64,000 nucleotides of DNA from Nannocystis pusilla (GCF_026626665.1 NZ_JAPNKE010000002.1:11304001-11368000); one strand, 5' to 3'; shown: positions 16,425-29,159, counted from the stretch's first letter. Translations and numbers: made by a program. Notes: generated by a model from the letters alone, not told the origin.

Positions 16425-18677
16425 TCAGCGCGGCGCGACGCGGGCCCGCGCGCGGCGCCGGCGGGCCAGCCCGGCCAGGACCAGCAGCCACGGGCCGGGC
16501 CGTTCGCCTGGCCGGTCGTCGCAGGTGCAGCTGATCGGGCCGACCCCGCCCTGGTCGACGAGGTCGCCCGGCTGCGGGTCGCCCGGCGGCGAGTCGCCGA
16601 GCAGGTCCGGGTCGAAGCACTGACCGGGGAACACGCCCCCGGACGAGCACTCGAGGCCGAGCGGGCACAAGTTGCCGGCGCCGCGGCAGCCGTCGACGCA
16701 GAAGCCGACCACGCAGATCCGGCCGGAGAACGGGCCGCCGCACTCGAGGTCGATCCCGCACTTGGAGCAGTCGCCGTCGACCTCGCCGTCGCAGTCGTTG
16801 TCGAGGCCGTCGCACAGCTCGGGGGCGGGCGCGCCGGGGACGGCGTCGCAGACGACGTCGCCGAAGTCGTCGCACACCAGCGAGCCCTCGGCGACGCACT
16901 CGCCGACGCCGACCTCGCAGGGGTCGCCGACGGCGAAGTCCTCGTCGATGTCCCCGTCGCAGTCGTTGTCGAGGCCGTCGCACAGCTCGGGGCCCTCGGC
17001 CTCGCACTCGCAGGTGCTCGTCAGCGGATCGCACACCTCGGGCGACTCGCAGTCGGCGTCCTCCAGGCACTCGACGCACACGTTCGGCACCGGCCCGAGG
17101 TCGCACAGCGGCACGTCGGCGGGGCAGTCGGAGTCGTCGTCGCACTCCTCGACCAGGAACTCGATCGGCGGCTGCTCGAGCTCCGGCGCCGGAAATTCGG
17201 CCACCGGCGCGCCGAGCTCGCCCGCGGCCACCACCGAGCATTGGTGGGCGATGATGCCCTCGGCGTCGTCGTCGATCACGACCTGGAAGCGGACCACCGT
17301 CGACTCGCCGATCGCCAGCGACCCGCCCACCTCCTCGTCGGCGCCGACGCCGAGGCGGACCACCAGCTCGTCGTCCAGGACCTCGCCCTCGTCGTCGAAC
17401 GCGACATCCGACAGGAACCCCGGCTCCTCGCCCTCGACGATCTCGAGCGTGCCCGGCACGAAGGTCACGCCGTCGGGCAGCTCGTCGGTGAGGACGACCT
17501 CGACGGCCGCGTCGTTGCCGACGTTGGTGACCTCGATCGTGTACTCGATGATGTCGCCCGGCACGCACGCGCCGCCGTTCAGGTCCTCCCACGTCTCGAC
17601 GATGCTGAGGTCGGGCGCGGCGGTGGTGACCGAGACGACCGCGGTGGCCAGCAGGAGCGAGTCGGCGGCGGTCGTCACGGTCAGCGGCAGGAAGGTCTGC
17701 AGGGGATCGAGCCGGCTGGAGATGTCGACGACGTCGAGGTCGAGGCCCGAGGTGCTGGCGGGCAGGCCCGACAGCCGCGGCAGGTCGCCGGCGACCGACA
17801 CCGGGAAGCCGAAGGCCGAGCGCGTGCCGTTGAAGAAGTCGTCGAACGGGTTGAGCGCGTCGCCGAGCGGCCAATCGGAGAGCAGCACCTGGTCGCCGAG
17901 GACGTCGTGGTCGCCGGCGAGGCCCACGAGGCCGAGCGTGCCGGCGACGCCCGTCGTCGGCACGACGAAGCCCGTCATCGCCGCCTCGCACGGCTGCAGC
18001 GGCCCCACCGCGTCGAGGCCCTCGTACACGCCGATGCTGCGCAGCGGGTCGAACGGCCGCTCGTACACCACCACCATCCACCAGGCGGCGAACACCTCCT
18101 CGTCGACCAGGTTGAAGAACGGCCGCACCTTCACGCCCGAGACGCGGTAGAGCCCCGGGCCCTGGTCGATCACCAGCTCGCCGACGTCGACCGAGCACAC
18201 GTAGCTGCCGTCGGCGCCGACGTAGCAGGTGTCGGCCGCCAGCTCGAGGTCGAGGAAGCCGGGCCGCTCGAGCCGGACGGTGGAGTCGGCGCCGGCGATC
18301 GCCAGCTGGGCGCCCCAATACAGGAACGCGTGCGTGATCTCGGCGCCCGGCGGCAAGAGCAGCACCGCCGAGCTGCGGGCCTTGTCGAGCTCGATCGCCA
18401 CGCTCGCCGCCGCCGCCCCGGCGAACGGCGAGTCGGCCCGCCACAGCACGTCGGCCGCCCCGTCGACGGTGGCGGCCCCGCAGTCGCCCACCGCCCCGAC
18501 CAGCGGCGCCGGGGTCACCGGCGAACAATCGTGGGCGAGCGTGTTGCCCAGCAGCACGAAGTCGCCGCGCTGGACGATCTGCGCCCGCAGCAGCGGCGCC
18601 GCGCCGGCCGGGCCGCCGATCAGCAGGCAGGCACCCAGCGCCACGATGATCGTCGTTCCCCACCGGCCCGGCCGCAT
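16425..18677 (-). CDS. Large secreted DUF11 / MopE-motif protein with MYXO-CTERM-like tail
   Basis: The ATG at 18677 has GGAGGA at ideal spacing and opens a Sec signal ending near AGAAPL. This 750-residue protein has an N-terminal beta-rich domain (HAFLYWGAQLAIAGADS; EVFAAWWMVVVYERPFD) and a DUF11-type repeat around residues 390-520 (CVPGDIIEYTIEVTNVGND). Acidic Cys-rich units follow, with ELCDGLDNDCDGDIDED and ELCDGLDNDCDGEVDGD, the MopE-like putative metal-binding motif. It ends with SCTCDDRPGE, a hydrophobic segment and an Arg-rich tail (LARRRRARAR), resembling MYXO-CTERM surface sorting. It is probably processed and displayed at the cell surface; function unknown. Confidence 0.85.
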   Translation of the reverse strand: MRPGRWGTTIIVALGACLLIGGPAGAAPLLRAQIVQRGDFVLLGNTLAHDCSPVTPAPLVGAVGDCGAATVDGAADVLWRADSPFAGAAAASVAIELDKARSSAVLLLPPGAEITHAFLYWGAQLAIAGADSTVRLERPGFLDLELAADTCYVGADGSYVCSVDVGELVIDQGPGLYRVSGVKVRPFFNLVDEEVFAAWWMVVVYERPFDPLRSIGVYEGLDAVGPLQPCEAAMTGFVVPTTGVAGTLGLVGLAGDHDVLGDQVLLSDWPLGDALNPFDDFFNGTRSAFGFPVSVAGDLPRLSGLPASTSGLDLDVVDISSRLDPLQTFLPLTVTTAADSLLLATAVVSVTTAAPDLSIVETWEDLNGGACVPGDIIEYTIEVTNVGNDAAVEVVLTDELPDGVTFVPGTLEIVEGEEPGFLSDVAFDDEGEVLDDELVVRLGVGADEEVGGSLAIGESTVVRFQVVIDDDAEGIIAHQCSVVAAGELGAPVAEFPAPELEQPPIEFLVEECDDDSDCPADVPLCDLGPVPNVCVECLEDADCESPEVCDPLTSTCECEAEGPELCDGLDNDCDGDIDEDFAVGDPCEVGVGECVAEGSLVCDDFGDVVCDAVPGAPAPELCDGLDNDCDGEVDGDCSKCGIDLECGGPFSGRICVVGFCVDGCRGAGNLCPLGLECSSGGVFPGQCFDPDLLGDSPPGDPQPGDLVDQGGVGPISCTCDDRPGERPGPWLLVLAGLARRRRARARVAPR

Positions 18678-19296
18678 CCGTCCTCCGTGGCGATGAAATG
18701 TGGTCGGCGGGCGCGAGATTTCATGCGACCCGTCGCACATCTCGCCGGCCGCGCGGTGTTCGTGCACCTGGCCTTCAAGCCATGTCACCGGTGACTTCGG
18801 GCGCACATTGAACATTCGCGGCGCCCGAGGTGCGCGGCGCAGATTAGCCCGCGAATCGTCGGTGCGGCCCCGCGCCGGCGCGACGCACGTCCGCGGGATC
18901 GTTCGCGGTCCGGGCGACGGGCGGTGATTGGCGGCAGGCGGCGAATCATCGCACCGGGCGTCGGCGCGCGAGATCCGGCTCACCGCGCGGACGATCGTCC
19001 TCGCATTCGTTCGGGTCGCGTCCGAGGACGGCGACAGGCGCGTACCCGGGTGCGCTCGAGGATCGAGGGCGCGAGGTCGGAGCGGCGCGGCGCGGCGGTG
19101 TCGACCTCGCGGCCGCGTGAGCTCGCGAGCTGAGCGCGGCGCGGCGCGTCGCGCGGGCGCCGATCGCGGGACGAACCATGTGTCGTGCGCGTGACGGCGA
19201 GGCCCTGCGGGCTCGCTGGCGGCCGTTCGCTGCAGCGCTGCGGCCGAGCCCGGCGGGGGCTCGCGCGCGAACGCGCCCCGGCGTATGATGCCGCGC
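18678..19296. other. Divergent intergenic region before polA, with one CATG-N10 locus
   Basis: It contains CCTG GCCTTCAAGC CATG TCACCGGTGA CTTC at 18767-18798. The second spacer is a perfect palindrome. The rest should carry the promoters for the secreted protein gene and polA; no boxes could be assigned with confidence. Confidence 0.45.
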
Positions 19297-21968
19297 ATGG
19301 CGAAGGCAGAGCGGTTCGTGCTGGTCGACGGCTCCTGGCTCATCTACCGGGCGTTCTTTGCGATCCCGGCCAACCTCCAAACCAAGACGGGCCTGCCGAC
19401 CAACGCGATCTTCGGCTTCGCGACCATGTTCCGCAAGCTGTTCTCGGGCCGCATGCCGGAGCGCGGGGCGGTCGTGTTCGACACCTCGGCGCCGACCCAC
19501 CGCGAGCTCAAGTACCCGCAGTACAAGGCCCAGCGGCCGTCGATGCCGGGCGAGCTCGCGCAGCAGCTGCCGGTCATCGATCGCCTGGTGACGACGAATC
19601 GCTTCCCGCTGCTGCGGCAGCCCGGCTACGAGGCCGACGACATCATCGCCACTCTGGCGCGGCGCGGCGTCGAGGCCGGGCTCGAGGTCGTGATCGTCGC
19701 CGGCGACAAGGACCTGGCGCAGATGGTCGGCGACGGCATCCGCATGCAGGACACGATGCGCGACGTCACCTACGACGCCGAGCTGGTGCGCAAGAAGTGG
19801 GGCGTCTCGCCGGCGCAGATCCCCGACCTCCTGGCGCTGATGGGCGACACCGTCGACAACATCCCCGGCGTGCCCGGCATCGGCCAGAAGGGCGCCGCCG
19901 GGCTGCTCGAGAAGTACGGCTCGCTCGACGGCGTGTACGCGCACATCGAGGAGCTCAAGGGCAAGCAGAAGGCCGCGCTCGAGGAGCACCGCGAGGCCGT
20001 CAAGCTGTGGCGCCACCTGGCCACCGTCGACGACCGCGCCGCGCTCGAGGTCGACCTCGAGGCCCTGCGCCTCGTGCCGCCCGACCCCAAGGAGCTCGAC
20101 GCGCTCTACCGCGAGCTCGAGTTCTTCTCGCTGCTGACCGGCGGCGGCGGCGACGCCAAGGTCGGTGACGCGCCCGACATCGAGGTCGAGGTGCCGGCGA
20201 CCCTCGAGGCCGCGCGCGCGGCGATCGGCGGGCTGCCGGCCGGGCAGGCGGTCGCGGTGGTGCCGCTGTACGAGCCGCCGACGCGGGTCCACCACGCGCA
20301 CCTGGTCGGCGTGGCGATCGCGACCGCGGGCAAAAAACCGCTCTATTTGGCCTTCCGCGGCCCTTCCGGGGCGCTCGGCGATCCGGCGATCGAGCTGCTC
20401 GGCGGCCTGCTCGGCGATCCGGGCCGCCCGAAGTACGTGCACGACCTCAAGCAGCTGACGATCCTCGCCTGGCGCCACGGCCTCACCCTCCGCGGCGAGC
20501 TGCTCGACACCATGGTCGCGTCGTTCCTCGTCGACCCGGTCAAGTGCATCCCGCACGGCCTCGACCAGGTCGCCCGCGAGTACGTGCAGCGATCGATCCC
20601 CGCGGTCACCACCTTGCTCAAGAGCGGCAAGTCGGCGCGGCTCCCGAGCGCGGTCGAGGTCGCCGCGGCCGCGACCTACGCGGCCCAGCTCGCCGACGTC
20701 GTCCTCGCGCTCGGGCCGGTGCTGCACGAGCGCCTGGCCGAGGCGGGCCAGACGGCCCACTACGAGGCGGTCGAGCGCCCGCTCGCGTACGTGCTCGCGC
20801 GCATGGAGCTGGCCGGCATCCGCGTCGACCGCGACGACCTCACGCGCATGGGCGAGGAGTTCCACGAGCGCAAGGCCGAGATCGAGGCCCGGATCTACGC
20901 GCTCGCCGGGCACGAGTTCAACATCGGCTCGACCAAGCAATTGGCCGACGTGCTGTTCGAGGAGCTCAAGCTGCCGGTCATCAAGAAGAACAAGACCGGC
21001 TATTCGACCGACGCCGAGGTGCTCGAGCGGCTCGCGCCCAAGCACGAGATCGCCCGCGAGATCCTGGCCCAGCGCGAGCTGGCCAATTGATCAATACGTA
21101 CACCGACGTGCTGCGCGACGCGATCGCGCCCGAGACCGGCCGGATCCACGCGACCTTCCAGCAGACCGTCGGCGTGTCGGGCCGGCTCATCTCCACCGAC
21201 CCCGACCTGCAGCGCACGCCGGTGCGCACGCCCGAGGGTCAGCGCATTCGCCGGGCCTTCGTCGCGCCCGAGGGGCGGCGCATCATCTCCGCCGATTGGA
21301 GCCAGATCGAGCTGCGCGTGCTGGCCCACTTCAGCAAGGACCCGCGCCTCGTCGAGGCGTTCCGCGACAAGCTCGACCTCCACCGCAGCACCGCCGCGCT
21401 GCTGTTCCGCGTCGCGCCCGAGGCCGTCACCAAGGAGCAGCGCAACGTCGGCAAGACCGTCAACTTCGCCACGATCTACGGCCAGGGCGCCACGGCGCTC
21501 GGGCAGATCCTGGGCATCGCCCGCAAGGAGGCCCAGAGCTACATCGAGCAGTATTTCGAATATTACGCCGGCGTCCGCGCCTGGCTCGATCGCACGATCG
21601 CCGAGGCCCACGCCAGCGGCTACGTCACCACCCTGCTCGGCCGGTGCCGCTACATCCCCGAGCTGACCAGCCGCAACGACACCGACCGCGCGGCCGGCGA
21701 GCGGATCGCCGCCAACACGCCGATCCAGGGCTCGGCGGCCGACCTGTGCAAGCTGGCGATGCTGCAGATCGACCGCGAGCTGCCGGCCGCGGCCCCGCAC
21801 GCGCGGATGCTGTTACAGATCCACGACGAGCTGGTGTTCGAGGTGCCCGAGGCCGAGGCCGCGGCCACGGTGGAGGTGGCGCGGCGGGCGATGGAGCAGC
21901 CGTACCCGCTCGACGTCCCGCTCGAGGTCGGCATCGGCGTCGGCCACAGCTGGGGCGAGGCGCACTGA
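19297..21968 (+). CDS. polA: DNA polymerase I, frame broken at 21085-21086
   Basis: The 5'-3' nuclease domain covers about residues 1-290 (DGSWLIYRAFFAIP; GDTVDNIPGVPGIGQKGA). A 3'-5' exonuclease-like domain follows, then the polymerase domain with motif A DWSQIELRVLAHFS, motif B RNVGKTVNFATIYGQGA and motif C QIHDELVFEV. The frame breaks after QRELAN; adding one A at the AA of 21085-21086 gives RELAKLINTYTDVL, as in other Pol I, and a protein of 890 residues. The exo I DxE pair is replaced (AVVPLYEPP where family members have FDTET), so proofreading is probably lost, as in Taq. An intact polymerase half argues for a consensus error. A second ATG at 19288 is possible. Confidence 0.92.
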
Positions 21969-21975
21969 TTCACGG

Positions 21976-22007
21976 GAGCGCGACACGCCCGGGGCGTCGT
22001 CGCGCTC
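21976..22007 (+). terminator. Strong hairpin after polA
   Basis: GAGCGCGAC and GTCGCGCTC pair over 9 bp, with ACGCC/GGCGT pairing again inside, starting 7 nt after the polA stop. No U-tract follows, so termination may be Rho-assisted. Confidence 0.6.
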
Positions 22008-22032
22008 GCCGGCTGCGTGTACCATCACCGCG

Positions 22033-22827
22033 ATGCACGTCGTCGACCTGTCCCACGGATCGCTCGAGGTCGCGGCGCTGCGCGACGTCCCGGCGCTCGA
22101 GCTGCGGGCCGGCGACGTCGAGCCCGACGAGCTGGCGACCGCGCTGGCGGTGCTGCGCGACGTCCGGGGCCTCAAGGCGCTGCGCCTGCGCTCGCGCGTG
22201 CGCGGATTGCCGCCGGCGCTGACCGAGCTGCGCGGCCTGCAGCGGCTCGAGCTGGTCGACGACGAGCTCCCGGGCCTGCCCGCGGCGATCGCCGAGCTCA
22301 CGCGGCTGCGCAGCCTCCGGCTCGAGCTGTTCCACCTCGCCTCGCTGCCGCGCAGCTTCGCCGCGCTGACCCGCCTGCGCGAGCTGTACATCGATTCGCA
22401 CCACCTGGCGCGCCTGCCGGACAACCTGGTCGCGCTGCAGGAGCTGCGCTCGCTGACGCTGCTGCTGCGCCACGTGTACCTGCACGACTGGGAGCGCCCG
22501 GCCCACTTCGACCCGCGCTTCGAGCAATCGCCGGAGGCGCTGTTCCGGCTGCTGTCCGCGCTGCCGCAGCTGTCGTCGCTGACGCTCGGCGAGCCGGGCA
22601 GCTGCGGCTGGCCCGAGAAGATTTTTAATAAAATACCCGCCGAGTTCGGTGGCCTGCACGCGCTCACGGAGCTGACCTTGACGTCGGTCGCGCACCGCAT
22701 GCCGCTGCCGCACGAGGTGGTGATGCCGGGGCTGCGGCGGATCCGCGCGTTCCTGTCCTACTTCGACGCGAACACGGACGAGCTGCGGGCGATGTTCCCC
22801 AACGCGGTGATCGGCGACGATGCGTGA
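22033..22827 (+). CDS. Leucine-rich-repeat protein
   Basis: This 264-residue protein has about six or seven LRR units of bacterial type, for example LRGLQRLELVDDELPGLPAA, LTRLRSLRLELFHLASLPRS and LTRLRELYIDSHHLARLPDN. No signal peptide or membrane helix is seen, so it is expected to be cytoplasmic and to bind a protein partner; the partner is unknown. The ATG at 22033 follows the polA hairpin by 25 bp. The tail (FLSYFDANTDELRAMFPNAV) is a typical LRR cap. A short AT-rich patch near 22620 (ATTTTTAATAAAATA) stands out inside the gene without breaking it. Confidence 0.82.
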   Translation: MHVVDLSHGSLEVAALRDVPALELRAGDVEPDELATALAVLRDVRGLKALRLRSRVRGLPPALTELRGLQRLELVDDELPGLPAAIAELTRLRSLRLELFHLASLPRSFAALTRLRELYIDSHHLARLPDNLVALQELRSLTLLLRHVYLHDWERPAHFDPRFEQSPEALFRLLSALPQLSSLTLGEPGSCGWPEKIFNKIPAEFGGLHALTELTLTSVAHRMPLPHEVVMPGLRRIRAFLSYFDANTDELRAMFPNAVIGDDA

Positions 22828-22839
22828 GCCTGGCGGCGA

Positions 22840-22943
22840 GCTGTCCTGAAGGCCATGTGTTCAATGTGCGGCGGCGAGCGCCGCCGGTGGCGAGGCGCTC
22901 GTGCCGCCGGGCCGGTCGCTTCGGACATGTCTGCAAAGACAGG
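22840..22943. repeat. Two CATG-N10 units
   Basis: GCTG TCCTGAAGGC CATG (22840-22857) and CATG TCTGCAAAGA CAGG (22926-22943), in the gap after the LRR gene. Confidence 0.65.
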
Positions 22944-23043
22944 CCCGGCGGCGCGCCCGCTCGCCACGGGCTCGTGACAATCGCCGGCGAGAAGTTTCCG
23001 GCGCTCCGCCCGGGCGACGTCCGCGACTGCCAGCATTCGCGGC

Positions 23044-24150
23044 ATGAGGCGCTTCGGGGACACATGGTTCGCGGGCATCGGCCTGCTCGCATCGGCCTGT
23101 CATGATTCGGCCTGGGAGGTCGACGAGGAGTCGGCGCAGCTCGAGGCGATCGACGACCGGGCCTCTTCCAGTCGCCGCGGTGGGTCCTCGGCGCTCGTCG
23201 GCGACGAGCCGCCGGCGAGCGCCGCGCGGTCGCTGCAGTCGTCGCCGTTCACCCCCGGCTCGACGGTGTTCGCCGTGCTGCCCGACACCCAGTATTACGC
23301 GCTCGGCTACCCGGGCCTGCTCGACATGCAGGCCTGGTGGATCTCCCAGAAGGCCGAGGAGCTGGGCATCGCCCACGTCTTTCATCTCGGCGACATCGTC
23401 CACAACAACACCGACCTCGAGTGGGAGCGGGCCAGCGCCGCGATGAGCCTGCTCGACGGCGTCGTCCCGTACGCCCTCGTGCCCGGGAACCACGACTACG
23501 GCCCCTCGGGCGCGGCCACCAGCCGCGACTCCGGCCTCAACGCGTGGTTCTCGTTCGCCGACGCCGCGGCGGCGCCGAGCTTCGGCGGCGCCTTCGAGGC
23601 GGGCAAGCTCGACAACACGTATCGCCTGTTCGAAGCCGGCGGTCACGCCTGGATCGCGCTGCTGCTCGAATGGGGCCCGCGCGACGAGGTCGTCGCCTGG
23701 GCCGACGCGGTGATGACCGCGCACCCCGATCGCCTCGGGATCCTCGTGACCCACGCGTACCTCGACAACAACGACCTCCGTCAGGACCACACCGACGAGC
23801 TGCACCCGCAGAAGCACAACCCGCACGACTACGCGACCCCCGGGTCGGTCAACGACGGCGAGGAGCTGTGGCAGAAGCTGGTCCGCCGCCACCGCTTCGC
23901 CATGACCCTGAGCGGGCACATCCTCGGCGACGGCACCGGCTACCTCGCCAGCGTCGACGACCACGGCCGCGTCGTCCACCAGATGCTCGCCAACTACCAG
24001 ATGCGCGCGGTCGGGGGCGAGGGCTACCTGCGGCTGCTCGAGCTCATGCCCGACGGCCGCACCGTCCACGTCCGGACCTACTCGCCGCTGCTCGACCGCT
24101 ACCTCGTCGACGCCGATCAACAGTTCACGATCGAGCTCGACGTCGAATGA
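23044..24150 (+). CDS. Secreted calcineurin-like metallophosphoesterase, lipoprotein
   Basis: This 368-residue lipoprotein has signal ending GLLASAC. The metallophosphoesterase metal ligands appear in order: VLPDTQYY (Asp), HLGDIVHNN (Gly-Asp), VPGNHDYG (Gly-Asn-His-Asp), LVTHAYLDN (His) and LSGHILGDG (Gly-His). These hold two metals in the active site. The substrate cannot be told; related extracytoplasmic enzymes act on phosphodiesters, nucleotides or phosphoproteins. It is flanked by CATG-N10 units on both sides and appears to be a single-gene unit converging with the kinase gene downstream. Confidence 0.87.
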   Translation: MRRFGDTWFAGIGLLASACHDSAWEVDEESAQLEAIDDRASSSRRGGSSALVGDEPPASAARSLQSSPFTPGSTVFAVLPDTQYYALGYPGLLDMQAWWISQKAEELGIAHVFHLGDIVHNNTDLEWERASAAMSLLDGVVPYALVPGNHDYGPSGAATSRDSGLNAWFSFADAAAAPSFGGAFEAGKLDNTYRLFEAGGHAWIALLLEWGPRDEVVAWADAVMTAHPDRLGILVTHAYLDNNDLRQDHTDELHPQKHNPHDYATPGSVNDGEELWQKLVRRHRFAMTLSGHILGDGTGYLASVDDHGRVVHQMLANYQMRAVGGEGYLRLLELMPDGRTVHVRTYSPLLDRYLVDADQQFTIELDVE

Positions 24151-24297
24151 TCGGTCGCGTCCTCCTCGGGCTCATGACCGGGCGTGGCCGCGGTCGGGCG
24201 CGGAATGACAGGGCGCTTCAAGACGTGGCCCCGAGACATGGGGCCATGACACCGACCTCGGAGCGGAGGGGTGCGATCATGGCGAGACGCTAAAGGA

Positions 24298-24338
24298 CAT
24301 GTTCATAGGGACATAAGCTTATCGACATGTCCTGAAGT

Positions 24339-24343
<5 letters not shown>
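24298..24343. repeat. CATG-N10 array, three spacers, overlapping a stop codon
   Basis: CATG 24298, CATA 24312, CATG 24326 and CATG 24340 are each 14 bp apart; spacers TTCATAGGGA, AGCTTATCGA and TCCTGAAGTT. The last CATG provides the TGA of the minus-strand kinase gene. A looser relative lies at 24224-24248. Confidence 0.85.
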
Positions 24344-27086
<2,743 letters not shown>

Positions 27087-27397
27087 GGTGTCGGCGAGCT
27101 CCCCGAACTGGAGGATGGAGCCGCCTGCGGCGAGGGATCGCTCATCTGCGCGTCGACACGCGAGTCTAGCCGACGGATCCGCCAGCGCGCGAGGCACCGC
27201 GAGGGGCCGTCGACGCACGCGCGATCTCGCCCCGTGTCTCCAGAGAGTCCGCGTCCGCGGTCCCGTGATTCGCGGAGCGGGTCGCTCGGGAATGCGAACA
27301 TTGCTCATTCGTGGCAGCGCCCGCAGCCATTGCGCGCTCGCCGAGGACGATCCGCGCCGCATCTATCGGCGCGTGGGGTTCTGATAACCTGTGAGGC
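27087..27397. other. Divergent promoter region, kinase / coiled-coil protein
   Basis: No coding frame of conviction and no CATG-N10 repeat. A possible plus-strand -10-like TGATAACCT lies at 27381-27389, about 8 bp before the ATG of the plus-strand gene. If it is used, that mRNA would be almost leaderless. Confidence 0.3.
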
Positions 27398-27871
27398 ATG
27401 CGCAAGCTGAGCTTCTGGACCCTCGACGAGGGCCAGCAGATTCGGGCCATCAACGAGGCCGCCGACGAGCTCGACCGCCTGCAGTCGCACAACAGCTTCA
27501 TGCAGCAGCAAGTCGACGCGCTGCGCCGCCAGGTCGACTCGCAGCGGTCCGAGATCGGTCAGTTGAAGGCCGCCATGCAGGCCGTCTGCGATCTGCTGGT
27601 CGACCTCGACCTGGTCGAGGAGGAGGCGCTCGGCTACCGCATCGACGCCGCGATCGCCGAGGCCGCCGCCGAGGCCGCGAGCGCCGCGTCACCGGCCGCC
27701 GCGTCGCCGTCGCCCTTCGGCCCGCCGGCGCCCGCGCCCTCGCTGGTCGCGAACGAGGCGATCTGCTCCCGCTGCCGCCGCGAAGTGCCGGCGCGGGACA
27801 TCACTTTCACCGACCGCGGGCCCGTGTGCGAATCATGCCTCCCGGCGCAGGCGTTCGAATCCGGTGAGTAG
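27398..27871 (+). CDS. Small coiled-coil protein with C-terminal zinc ribbon
   Basis: This 157-residue soluble protein has a helical N-terminus with a coiled coil at about 20-65 (QQQVDALRRQVDSQRSEIGQ) and an Ala/Pro-rich linker. A CxxC...CxxC pair follows (CSRCRREVPARD, VCESCLPAQ), spaced 20 residues as in small treble-clef or zinc-ribbon modules. I do not recognise the family. Zn binding and oligomerisation are inferred from sequence only. No Shine-Dalgarno is visible upstream of ATG 27398. Confidence 0.72.
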   Translation: MRKLSFWTLDEGQQIRAINEAADELDRLQSHNSFMQQQVDALRRQVDSQRSEIGQLKAAMQAVCDLLVDLDLVEEEALGYRIDAAIAEAAAEAASAASPAAASPSPFGPPAPAPSLVANEAICSRCRREVPARDITFTDRGPVCESCLPAQAFESGE

Positions 27872-27933
27872 CGAAGACGGGTCGATCGTCCGCGCGGCCG
27901 CGTCCTCGACCGCGGCCTCGCGCGAGGGCGCGA

Positions 27934-28575
27934 TCAATCGAACCACGCGCGCTGGAAGACCATGGGGGCGTCGTCACCGCGTCGCCCGATCACCTCGGTC
28001 TCGGTGAACTCGACGGCGAACCCCGCCGCCTCCATCGCCGCGCGCAAGGTCAGCAGGTCGTCCGCTTGCGCGTACGCGGCGAACATGTCGGAGATGGCCT
28101 GCCTCGCGGTGTTGCGATCGAGGCCGCGGGCGTCGTCCTTCAAGGTCGCCGAGGTCACGAGCACGAACAGCGCGACGCCGTCCGGGTGCTGACAGCGGAA
28201 GTAGGGATGGGCCTCGTGAACCACCGAGGCGATCGCCGCCAGCGTGTGACCGGCGCAGCGAAGATGGTCCACGGCGAGCGTCCCCGTGGTCAGCTTGGCG
28301 AGCCCGCGCGCCTCCCCGAACGCCTTCACCCGGCGCGCACCCGTCGTGAGGCACGAGTCGAGCTCCCCGGTGTCCGCCCACGCCCACATCCACTGCTTTG
28401 CGGGGGTTTCGAGCCCGAGGATCTGCGTCTCGAAGGTGGTGCCGTCCGAGAACGCGAGCACGCCGGTCTCCTTGTGGAACGTGTAGGCAGTGGCTCGCAG
28501 ACCGCCGAGGAAGCGCGCCTGCCGGCGGTGAATGCGAAGCAGCTCCTCGCAAAACAGTCTTTCGATCGCCAGCAT
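27934..28575 (-). CDS. Conserved hypothetical protein (DUF6882-like)
   Basis: This 213-residue protein starts at ATG 28575, with GGAGA about 8 nt upstream. It has a Trp-rich patch, ETPAKQWMWAWADTGE, after YTFHKETGVLAFSDG. That pairing resembles small bacterial proteins of the DUF6882 kind, whose role is unknown. No signal peptide or membrane helix is seen. The C-terminal half (RNTARQAISDMFAAYAQADD, VEFTETEVIGRRGDD) is mostly helical. It converges with the coiled-coil/zinc gene, 62 bp apart. Family assignment is from memory and weak. Confidence 0.65.
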   Translation of the reverse strand: MLAIERLFCEELLRIHRRQARFLGGLRATAYTFHKETGVLAFSDGTTFETQILGLETPAKQWMWAWADTGELDSCLTTGARRVKAFGEARGLAKLTTGTLAVDHLRCAGHTLAAIASVVHEAHPYFRCQHPDGVALFVLVTSATLKDDARGLDRNTARQAISDMFAAYAQADDLLTLRAAMEAAGFAVEFTETEVIGRRGDDAPMVFQRAWFD

Positions 28576-28766
28576 GTCATCCGTCTCCCGGGGAGGGTGT
28601 CGAGTCGCGTCAGCATACCCGTCTCCTGCGCGACGAGCCGCGACACCTGCCACGGCCGCGGATCGGGGGCCACCCTGGGGGTCGGCTCCGCGTACGCGGA
28701 CGAACCACGCTTTTTCGCGAGAGCCCGTGCGACCTGGTCCAGAAGGCGACGTCCTTGTCCCACGAG

Positions 28767-29141
28767 ATGACCTCGACCCCCGCTCGCCGCTCCTTCACCT
28801 CGACCACCTTCGCCGCCGGGTTCCTCGCGCTCGTCGCGCTGCTCGTCGCCGGCGCCGGCATCAGCGACTATCTGAAGTTCCAGGGCACGCTGGCCGAGAC
28901 GCGCGAACGGCTCCAGGCCGCGGAAGCCACCCTCGCCCAGGTGAGGTTCGACCCGCAAGGCGACGTCCTGCCGGAGGACCGCGCGCAGTACATGAGCGCG
29001 ATGTCGACGATGGAGAGCGGCGCAGGCACGCTCCGCCTCTTGCGCGCGAGCGAGGCGAACACCTACCCGTACATCGGCGGCGGGGCGCTCGCGTTCCTGG
29101 TGTTCACGATCGTGGCCGTGCGCAGCACCCGGCGGAAATAG
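28767..29141 (+). CDS. Small membrane protein with two helices around a coiled-coil loop
   Basis: This 124-residue protein has TM1 at about 15-33 (FAAGFLALVALLVAGAGI), a charged extracytoplasmic helix with TLAETRERLQAAEATLAQV, and TM2 near the end (GGGALAFLVFTIVAVRST). No family was recognised. The ATG at 28767 follows GAG at short spacing. Codon use fits the genome. It ends 18 bp before a CATG-N10 array. Confidence 0.6.
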   Translation: MTSTPARRSFTSTTFAAGFLALVALLVAGAGISDYLKFQGTLAETRERLQAAEATLAQVRFDPQGDVLPEDRAQYMSAMSTMESGAGTLRLLRASEANTYPYIGGGALAFLVFTIVAVRSTRRK

Positions 29142-29159
29142 CCGCGTGCGGCCGCACGA

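Noticed and set aside
21085..21095. Programmed frameshift in polA
   Set aside because: No slippery heptamer or downstream structure is evident, and many other genes in the window break in the same deletion-only way.
24224..24248. Another CATG-N10 array unit
   Set aside because: Spacings are 13 and 8 bp, so it fails the 14-bp rule; mentioned only as a loose relative.
27850..27862. tRNA-like GTTCGAATCC sequence
   Set aside because: It is inside the coiled-coil/zinc gene and no acceptor or anticodon stems surround it.
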